From contig CM048845.1 in NCBI GenBank assembly GCA_026545225.1, forward strand, positions 32,726,501 to 32,790,500: a stretch of 64,000 bases of DNA. The letters run 5' to 3'. The notes beneath the pieces are model-generated. The model was not told the DNA's origin. It saw only the letters and a program-made list of their open reading frames with translations, and ran no database searches. This DNA is from Cornus controversa (lineage: Eukaryota; Streptophyta; Magnoliopsida; Cornales; Cornaceae). Positions 56,685 to 64,000 of this stretch are shown in pieces. Every line of letters starts with the position of its first letter. The first letter of the stretch is position 1. The position numbers and the translations under genes were made by a program.

Positions 56685-56719
56685 TGATTTGTGTGTGAGT
56701 GTGACTCAAAAAGTATATT
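56685..56719 (-). mobile_element. Family-B LTR edge, host of A2
   Basis: TGATTTGTGTGTGAGTGTGA and onward matches the first 35 bp (plus orientation) of family-B LTRs. It is interrupted at 56719 by A2. The remainder is expected beyond the right edge of the window. Confidence 0.85.
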
Positions 56720-58138
56720 GATGTGGTCAGAACTAAATTATATTGTAAGCTTAATTTTGCCCTTTTTATCAAAATATAATTTAACCACTCGCAAGAGCAC
56801 GAATCTTTGTAGATACGGTTCTATATAGAGGGTATCGATCTCACGAGGACTAGTCGCAATTGTCTTAAAGAAAGATTAATTCTAGTTTAATCCTAAAAAT
56901 AGGTTTTTGAATTTTTGTTTATAAACTATTGCATGAATGTAATGACAATAAATTTAAAAGGTAAAGGATGGGAAAGAGAACTAGGGTTGGTTTCCACCAC
57001 TAGCCATTCACATGTTCATAAGTGTAGCAAGCATGGGATTTATTAATTAAATGCCTAACAATGTCATTAGGCTTGTGACCTTAATGACATATCAAAAGAT
57101 CAATATGTGTGCTAACCTATCATAATCCATCTTCAACAAGCATAGCTCTTCAACCTAACTAACTACCTAATTACCCTACTCTCTAAGAGAACCCTACATG
57201 CATCCAACCTACCTTGTCTTGGCATGGTCTATACAAGCAAACATCACACATTCATTTAAACACCATTATCTAGCCATCATTTGCACTTCTTGTGGAATAT
57301 GCAAACGTTGTGCATTCAAATGACAAAATCTACTCTAAGACAAGAATAAACTCCATATCAAATGAATATATATAAGAGATGTATTAGTGTACATGATCAC
57401 TAGGCTAAATAATCAACATTTAATTACAAATCCCAAGTGCTACAAGAAGGAACAAGTTTACATGGCTAGGGGTTGAAACCAACACCCTAGTAGAAGAGTT
57501 AGTTGCTCATGGTTGCCTTGCACTCTTCCATTGATGGAGAAGATGAAGCTTCTTGGTCTGGTTCAGCTTCTTCTCCTCTCTCCCGAAAGTCTCTCCTCTT
57601 GATGGTCTGATGTGTGTTGAGAGATATGAGAGATATGTGGCTATTTTGTGCTTTAAGGCTCCTTTTTCAACCTTGGGGCCCACCATATATATATATATAT
57701 CAATATATATATCTATTATATCAAGAATATCCCCAAGAGTCTTGTTCAAGTCAGACAATCCCCCTAAGTCATGCAAAAAGGGGGATTTTGTTGCAAGTGG
57801 GAGAGCAGGTGAGCAAGTGGCCAAGTGGGTTCTGCAGAATCTCGATTAATCGAGATTGGATCTCGATTGATCGAGATTTTGATTAATCGAAATGAGATCT
57901 CGATCAATCGAGATTTTGATTAATTGAGATCAACATCTCGATTGATCGAAATGCCTTTGGCTGCAATTTCTGATTTTTCTCTTGAACTGCAAAAAGTCTC
58001 AAACTTTGCTCCATTTACTCCAAGACCTGCAAAACATCAAAAATACAAAAATACTGTAAACATATCTCGATAAACGCAAAAATGGAATTAACATATACAA
58101 TAAAGAGGGTTCAAATGCATAGAATTGAACACTTATCA
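56720..58138 (-). mobile_element. 3' LTR of A2
   Basis: 1,419 bp, TGATGTGGTCAG...ACTTATCA on plus. This is the only complete family-A LTR here. On the minus strand it opens TGATAAGTGTTC after the PPT GTTTGGGGGTG (58139 onward). TATA-rich DNA lies at 57688-57722. Confidence 0.93.
57838..57955 (-). repeat. TCGATTGATCGAGAT array in the A2 LTR
   Basis: Seven words such as CTCGATTAATCGAGATTGG, CTCGATTGATCGAGATTTTG and CTCGATCAATCGAG in 118 bp, upstream (minus strand) of the LTR TATA-rich block. Confidence 0.88.
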
Positions 58139-59954
58139 CACCCCCAAACTTACATATTGCTAGTCCCTTAGCAATGCAATATTACAAAAATGAAATTAAC
58201 TATCTTATACAAAAGTTTAATCATGCTCAATCATCAACTAGATAAAGGGCGATCATCCGTTCATTTCTAAATTGGCAAATGCAACAAGTATTACAGAACT
58301 ATGTGGTCATTAGCAAAAATGGACTTTCTCATGCTACAAGTAAACGATGGTCCCCACATAATGGCCAGTCCGAACAAACATATCAATTCCGACCCCAAAA
58401 TCCTCTTTGAAAAGTGAACATGCATTCTAACGCGCGACTTTTGTCATACTTGGAGAAGAAAACGAACAAATCTGTTTTTAAGAGAAAAACTCATTGAAAA
58501 CGCTCAACACCGTTGTTCATTATCACAAAACATTCATGATTGCTCATGTGCGGATGACCGTGCAATGCTTAGCTCTTTTTGCTTTCTTGTAAGCTCATGT
58601 AGCGGCATTGGGCCAATGACTCCCAAACCAATTGGTTTTAGGGTATTAGGTGAAGAAACACCCCTCAGACTTAATAACCGAGCTTACAAGGCGATGAGCT
58701 TAAGCAAGCCACCCGCTTATTACTGCTCAACCTTGCACACTTTTACGCGAATACTCCCTACTTTGAGGCATAGAGATCCGGTTTATTGAGTGAGAAGGCG
58801 TATTGCAAATTTTTCTCTTTTTCTCTTTTTTTTTTTTTTTACAACAACCGAAAGAACATATTCTTTAAGTTGTTCAGATAAAAACAAAAATTTACAAAAT
58901 TCTCCCTCAGACTTATACCCCACAATTTAAAATGCATGTGTGCGAATTTGTGCGGTTAAGGACAAATTCAGGGCAAGAACTATACGTGCTCATATTTAGA
59001 CAAAAATGTAGACCGTTCTAGCCTACTATATAGCTTGCAAAAGTGCGGGTATTTACAATGTTAAAGTTCTTAATTACCTGCTGCATTTACCTCGGACCTT
59101 TATTCGAATGATCTTCCTTTAAAAAGCAAGACATCATAGCAAGCATGCAAAATTATCAAGAAAAGCTGCTCTACAATGACACTTAATAGTAAGACTGAAC
59201 ATTGCATGCATATGCAAGTGGTATAGCATACCGCATCACCCCCAAACTTATATGCAACATTGTCCTCAATGCTTGGACAAAAGGACAAGGAAAGAAGTTA
59301 CCGGGATTGCAGAATGCGACAAAAGTGGTATTCCACAGTAGAGGTCATCCTGCAAATAAGAAAAACCTGCATAGAACACCAACTGGATACCACAAGCATT
59401 AAAAGGAACAAAAAGTATATGAAAAAAGCATAATAAAAAAAAAAAAGTATGCACAAAGAAACACTGCCAAGATCACTGCATATCTAAGGGTCTGAACTGG
59501 TGTTTCCCAATTGTCTAAGAGGTCTATGCGATAAGATATTGACTATCCAGGCACGCTAACGTATAGCATGCAAAGGGGCTGCCTTTCTTTATTACCGCCA
59601 TACTGCGTTGAAGCAATCTCAACAGTATTGGGAATTTAAACCAAGCTGTAATAAACGGAAATCATCAACTGAATCGCATATAACAATTAGGCAAGTGGTA
59701 CTACATACATAGTCAAAGTATAGACAATAGATATATTGACAGAAAGCAAAAATAAAGACAGTAAAGATAAGACATGGTATAAAAGAAAAGATAACTGTAT
59801 TCCATAAGTATATAAAATGAGTTCAGTACAAATCGTAAATGCATCTGGAATACTCATAAAAACTAAAAAGGAAAGAAAACATGGCCAACATCGCCTATGA
59901 AACATAAAGAACGAAAAATACAGAAAGTAAAACAGAAAAGACAAATAAAAGCAG
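58139..59954 (-). other. 3' non-coding region of A2
   Basis: Terminal PPT at 58139-58151. Internal PPT-like tract at 59237-59250 next to the ACATTGTCCTCAATG near-palindrome (59257-59271). No gene is seen. It is colinear with 44788-46250 of A1 and includes the stretch deleted in A1. Confidence 0.75.
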
Positions 59955-61178
59955 CTACTCGAGGGCGGGTGGCGGTGGTGGAAGCTCGGTGGGAGCAGAA
60001 GTGGAGGTGGAAGCTCGTCCTGCAAACAGGAACTGCAGGTCCTGCCGGAAGGCTCAGAACTCGTCTAGAATCGCCCTCTGACCCTGTGCCAGAGAAGAAA
60101 TGTCCGAACGAATGCCCTTTAGCTGACTCTGCGTCACTTGGATGTGCTCGTCAAAACCCTGCTGGAGCCGCTCTACGTCAGCCGCCAGGCAGGAGTAGCC
60201 AGTCGCTAAGATGTCATGCCGCTCTGCAGCAATATCCATCTCCTCCTCCTCCGACTCCTCATCATCGGACGCATCTCCTGCAGGCTCTCCCTCCTCCATC
60301 TCCACTGGGGCATCCATATCTACATCGTTTGGAGGATCGCCCTGGTGGTCTTGTCGCTCTAAGTGTCGCCTCACCCGCTCCCAGTGAGAAGATGCGAAGT
60401 GGGCGGGCGGTGCCAACTGGATGTTAGTATCACTGACCGGTATACTGGCATGACTAAGAAAAGTGACGACCAGGAAAGGAAAGGGAAGCCGCCAGCTCGC
60501 TGCTCGCCGCATCCTCTTGTTCAAGAGGCAGTCCCAGACCTTGAACATCTGCCCCCAGATCAGTGATGGGACAGAAAACCACGTGCCCGTGTGGAAAGAA
60601 TAAAGGCAACGGAGGAGGTCGCCCCTACGCTCTGCCACGTGCTGCAGGGGACACGCGTTCTTGATGAGAACGGTGTCCAGGAACCACAGTCTGCTCGGGC
60701 ACATCAATTTGGACGTACAATTGTGACTGGACGTGGTAAACGCCCTGCCACACATGTCCATCACGATGGAAAATAGTGTCGAGTCTGCTGGAAGTGCGGC
60801 CCTGAAAAGCGGTTGACCGTCCTGGTCAACCATGTCTGGTGGCTGCTGGTGAGGGATGCCGAGCATCTGCGCAAGCTGGCTCGACGTAATCGTAATCGTC
60901 GTGGTGCCCACGATCGTCTCTAATGTGTCCGGCGCTGTGCAGGAGTAGGTCATGTGCTCGTAGAAGACCTGCACTAAGCGCTCATGTGCCACATCAGTGG
61001 GAGGCACACATAGTCGGTCGAGGCGACGCCTCCTGAGCTCGGCTATAGTCCACGTGCTGTCGGGACACGTCTCAAACTCTCTCAAGTCAAATGTATGCTC
61101 CGGGTGAAACTTCCGAGACCGGAAGACTCGCTCGGGCACGTTTCTAACTGCACCGGGTGCATTCTTCACCCTCGCCAT
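59955..61178 (-). pseudogene. ORF3 of A2, nearly intact
   Basis: ATG at 61178 (MARVKNAPGAVRNVPERVFR). It is open for 374 codons, then one TGA at 60054-60056 where A1 has CGG-type Arg coding (EFRAF), after which the same frame runs to a TAG at 59955. Total 408 codons including the stop. Central blocks are RRRRLDRLCVPPTDVAHERL, TTITITSSQLAQMLGIPHQQ and SRLWFLDTVLIKNACPLQHV; a DDEESEEEEMD acidic stretch and a heptad-like tail follow. No membrane segment. Confidence 0.85.
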
Positions 61179-61247
61179 GATCTCGGAGCGGTTTGCACTT
61201 TATTCCAAAAATTACGTAAATAAACAGAAAATGAAAGGAATACTAAA

Positions 61248-61813
61248 CTAAAAATGAAAATAAAAGAATAAAAATGAAAATGAGGTCCTAGTCCATGGTG
61301 CTGACAAGAATTCAAAAAGGAATTGCTCTCAAAGAGGCAGTGTAAGCGAATGCAACCAAAACGAAGATGCCGTGGTTACAAACCGTACACTAAGCATTTG
61401 AAACAAAAAGAATGCCAAATCTCACTCCTACATGAATTCCCACCCCCTGAAACCCGCAAAATCCCATTACGAACATCGCAAATGCACCCATCTAACCCAA
61501 CATCAACTGTATATGTTCATTACACCGTAGAACTATCAAAAATAGTGAGAAAGTATACAAAATGTAGCCATGCATCACTTACCTCAATGTGAAGAAGATG
61601 AACGGCACACGAAGGTGAAAACCCAACTCGCAGCCGCGAAGAGAAGAGCGTAAGAGTGCTAGCGGCGGTCTCGGACTATGTCAAACGGTGGTGGATGATC
61701 GGTGATGGAAGATCACGTGCGGAATGGTGCTCGGGGAATCTCTGGATCACTCGGAGAAGAGAAGGAAGTCGGACGATTTGTGGAAATGAGAGGGAAGCCC
61801 AACAGTTTAAATA
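61248..61813 (-). promoter_or_regulatory. Putative ORF3 promoter and spliced leader of A2
   Basis: On the minus strand, TATTTAAA (61806-61813) lies 31 bp after the palindrome array. CATTGAG/GTAAGTGATGCAT (GT at 61582-61581) is a strong donor. Acceptor candidates are CATTTTTAG (ending 61248) and CTTGTCAG (ending 61301). The same elements are conserved in A1 though surrounding DNA has diverged. Confidence 0.55.
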
Positions 61814-61844
61814 AGATTTTGGCTCACGTGCAGGCATCGCGTGC

Positions 61845-62215
61845 ATCTCGATTGATCGAGATGTGCATCTCGATTGATCGATATTTCGATTGATCGAAAT
61901 CCCACTTCGATCAATCGAGATCAGCTTCGATCGATCGAAATTCCTTCTTCGATCAATCGAGACTTCTTCCATGAATCGAGACTTTTAATACGATCAATCG
62001 AAAATTTATTTCGATCAATCAAAATTTTTTTTCAATTAATTGAAATTTCACTTCGATCAATCAAAATTTTCGATCGATCGAAGACCAATCGAAGTGCTAT
62101 TGAAGAATACTACCTCTCGGGACTTTTGGACTTCTCAAACTCTCTGCAATATTTTGATCAATCGAGACCAAAATCTCGATTGATCAAGATCTTGGTTTCG
62201 ATCGATCGAGATGCT
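61845..62215 (-). repeat. TCGATTGATCGA array upstream of A2 ORF3
   Basis: About 18 words of CTCGATTGATCGAGAT, TTCGATCAATCGAGA or TTCGATCGATCGAAA type across 370 bp. It includes decayed forms (TTCAATTAATTGAAATTTC). The array is longer than in A1. It is open in one frame as a repetitive Ser-Ile-Asp-Arg-rich peptide, which I read as a by-product. Confidence 0.85.
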
Positions 62216-62392
62216 AAAAAATAGTCAGTTTGAGTTATGCTTCAGGGACTTGAACCTTTGGAACTTAGATACTAAATTGCTTAGATACTACATTTAACTT
62301 GGATTAAAGGGACATCATGGAAGCATGATAGCTACCATGGCTATGCCACCTTACATGTCTATGGCATGACGTTCGGATCGGCTCACGAGTCA

Positions 62393-63957
62393 AAATATAC
62401 GGGATCCGTTAAAGTGACAACATCCACGTATTCGGTGGTAACTTGGTCATCCACACATACTTTTAAGCGCTACTCGTTTACTTTGAACAACGAGCCGTCT
62501 TTCAAGTCCTTCAATTCCACCGCTCCATGGGGAGCGACGGAATTAACCAAAAATGGACCATCCCAACGGGAGCGAAGTTTTCCGGGAAACAAATGGAGGC
62601 GTGAGTTGTACAACCATACTTTTTGGCCCGGCGAAAATGTTTTGACTCAAATATTATGATCATGAAAGGCTTTGGAGTTTGCCTTATAGATTTTAGCGTT
62701 CTCATACGCGTCATATCGCAATTCTTCCAATTCATTTAATTGAAGTTTTTGATTAGATCCGGCCTTTTGCATGTCAAAATTGAAAGTTTTAGTGGCCCAC
62801 ATAGCTTTATGCTCCAATTCAACCGGAAGATGGCACGCTTTTCCATAAACCAATCGATAAGGTGACATTCCAATGGGAGTTTTATACGCAGTTCGGTATG
62901 CCCATAATGCATCGTTCAGTCGCAATAACCAATCTTTCCGGTCAGGCCGAATAGTGTTCTCAAGAATGTTCTTAATCTCCCTATTGGATACCTCTACTTG
63001 GCCACTAGTTTGAGGATGGTACGGGGTGGCTACTTTGTGTGTGATGGAGTATTTGGTAAGCAAGGTTCGAAGGAACCGGTTACAGAAATGTTTACCTCCG
63101 TCACTGATGATGGCCCGAGGCGTACCAAACCAGCTAAAAATATTAGCTTGAATGAACTTAACCACGACTGCGTGGTCATTGGTTTTGGTAGCAACGGCCT
63201 CTATCCACTTAGATACGTAGTCCACCGCCACGAGTATGTATTCATGACCAGTAGAGGGTGGAAATAGTCCCATGAAGTCAATGCCCCACACATCAAATAT
63301 CTCAATAATAAGAATAGGGTTAAGAGGCATCATATCCTTCCGAGACATCGCGCCGAGGCGCTGACATCGCTCACAAGAGCGGCAAAATGAATATGCCTCC
63401 TGATGAAGCGTTGGCCAGAAAAACCCGCATTGTAGAATTTTTGCTGCGATTTTCTTAGCACTAAAGTGTCCCCCACAAGCGAGTGTATGACAAAATTTGA
63501 GAATACTTTGGAATTCACTATTGGGTACACACTTACGAATTATTTGATCGGGGCAATATTTGAACAATTGAGGATCGTCCTAATAATATGATCGTGATTG
63601 GGAGAGAAAACGATCCTTCTCTTGTTTGGTCCAAAAAGATGGTATTTTACCGGTTGCCAAGTAATTAACCACATCTGCATACCAAGGGATACTCTCTTGT
63701 GAAATGACAAAGAGTTGTTCATCCGGGAAGGATTCACAAACTGGAATGGAATTATGGAGGGATTCAACAAGAATTCTAGAAAGGTGGTCAACCACCACAT
63801 TTTCAGTTCCCTTTTTGTCTCTAATCTCAAAATTGAACTCTTGCAATAAGAGTATCCATCGGATCAACCTAGGCTTGGTGTCCTTTTTGGCCAAAAGATA
63901 CCAGAGGGAGCATGGTCCGAATAGACTATGACCTTTGAACCTAATAAATAAGCTCAA
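62393..63957 (-). pseudogene. Integrase and end of RNase H of A2
   Basis: Minus strand. RNase H end ([34 protein letters not shown]) with a 1-bp deletion near 63896. A Trp-to-stop follows near 63582, then a long open stretch (63567-62647) with the zinc finger [23 protein letters not shown] and the triad context [37 protein letters not shown] in NI*VKT is shared with A1. The tail reads [20 protein letters not shown] and ends at 62393, with one more TAG near 62477. This is the best integrase core in the window. Confidence 0.9.
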
Positions 63958-64000
63958 AATTTGTCTAATGCAAATACTACCGTAAGCAACTCCTTTTCCA
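63958..64000 (-). pseudogene. RNase H of A2, upstream piece at window edge
   Basis: Reads [14 protein letters not shown] followed by TGA (Arg CGA to TGA, as in A1), continuing off the right edge. Confidence 0.8.

Larger units (their letters stand above)
56720..64000 (-). mobile_element. Element A2, family-A retrotransposon (3' part, runs off window)
   Basis: Plus-strand order: 3' LTR (56720-58138), 3' non-coding, ORF3, promoter and palindrome block, pol tail and integrase, RNase H. It is colinear with A1 but better preserved, with longer open frames. The left target site is TATAT (56715-56719). Confidence 0.93.

Noticed and set aside
61874-62224. Ser-Ile-Asp-Arg-rich repetitive peptide frames, also near 42481-42843 and 46335-46559
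   Set aside because: By-products of the TCGATTGATCGA array read in one frame; no start context and no conservation of frame between copies.

Overview
The window looks like repeat-dominated intergenic DNA of a flowering plant, probably a eudicot. It has AT-rich background, several Ty3/gypsy LTR retrotransposon families, an initiator-tRNA-type primer site on one group and a tRNA-Asp-type primer site on two others, and a PIF/Harbinger remnant. The only trace of a host gene is at the extreme left: the first 29 codons of a minus-strand membrane-anchored protein that resembles a galacturonosyltransferase-like (GAUT) N-terminus. Everything else I can interpret is mobile DNA or its debris. No rRNA, tRNA or CRISPR was seen.

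Layout. 1-2383: host exon, AT-rich flank and a decayed Harbinger transposase. 2384-22597: a tangle of Tekay-type chromovirus material. It holds a minus-strand, 5'-truncated body (8600-17438: gag, protease, RT, RNase H, integrase, chromodomain) and several very long LTRs (2384-4595, 4596-8398, 12045-14984, 17439-22597). A solo LTR of another family sits at 10442-11870 with a perfect 5-bp target duplication. 22598-55500: a stack of Athila/Tat-like elements, readable as an insertion history. B2 (47603-55500, plus) was hit by A1 (22598-47602, plus). A1 was hit near its pol end by a family-B copy that became a solo LTR (29464-42186, target duplication GATGG). That LTR was hit by E1 (29804-40991, minus, target duplication AGTGG), a very young full-length family-B element. 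55501-56719: fragments of other LTRs. 56720-64000: element A2 (minus), which runs off the right edge.

How the genes work together. Families A and B share one plan: LTR, tRNA-Asp PBS, a single gag-protease-RT-RNase H-integrase frame, a non-coding block, a 408-codon third frame (ORF3) of the plant-transposon-protein type, a 3' non-coding region and a polypurine tract. E1 is the best preserved. It has an uninterrupted 1421-residue gag-pol and an intact ORF3, but its integrase is cleanly deleted in frame. B2 has the reverse defect: integrase is present, and RT plus RNase H are missing.

The most notable pattern is upstream of ORF3. In all four copies an array of palindromic GATCGATC/TCGATTGATCGA-type words stops 31-33 bp before a TATA-like box, followed about 220-240 bp later by a GTAAGT splice-donor-like site. 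This looks like an internal promoter for ORF3, described here as a hypothesis. Related palindrome arrays recur in LTRs of several other families in the window.
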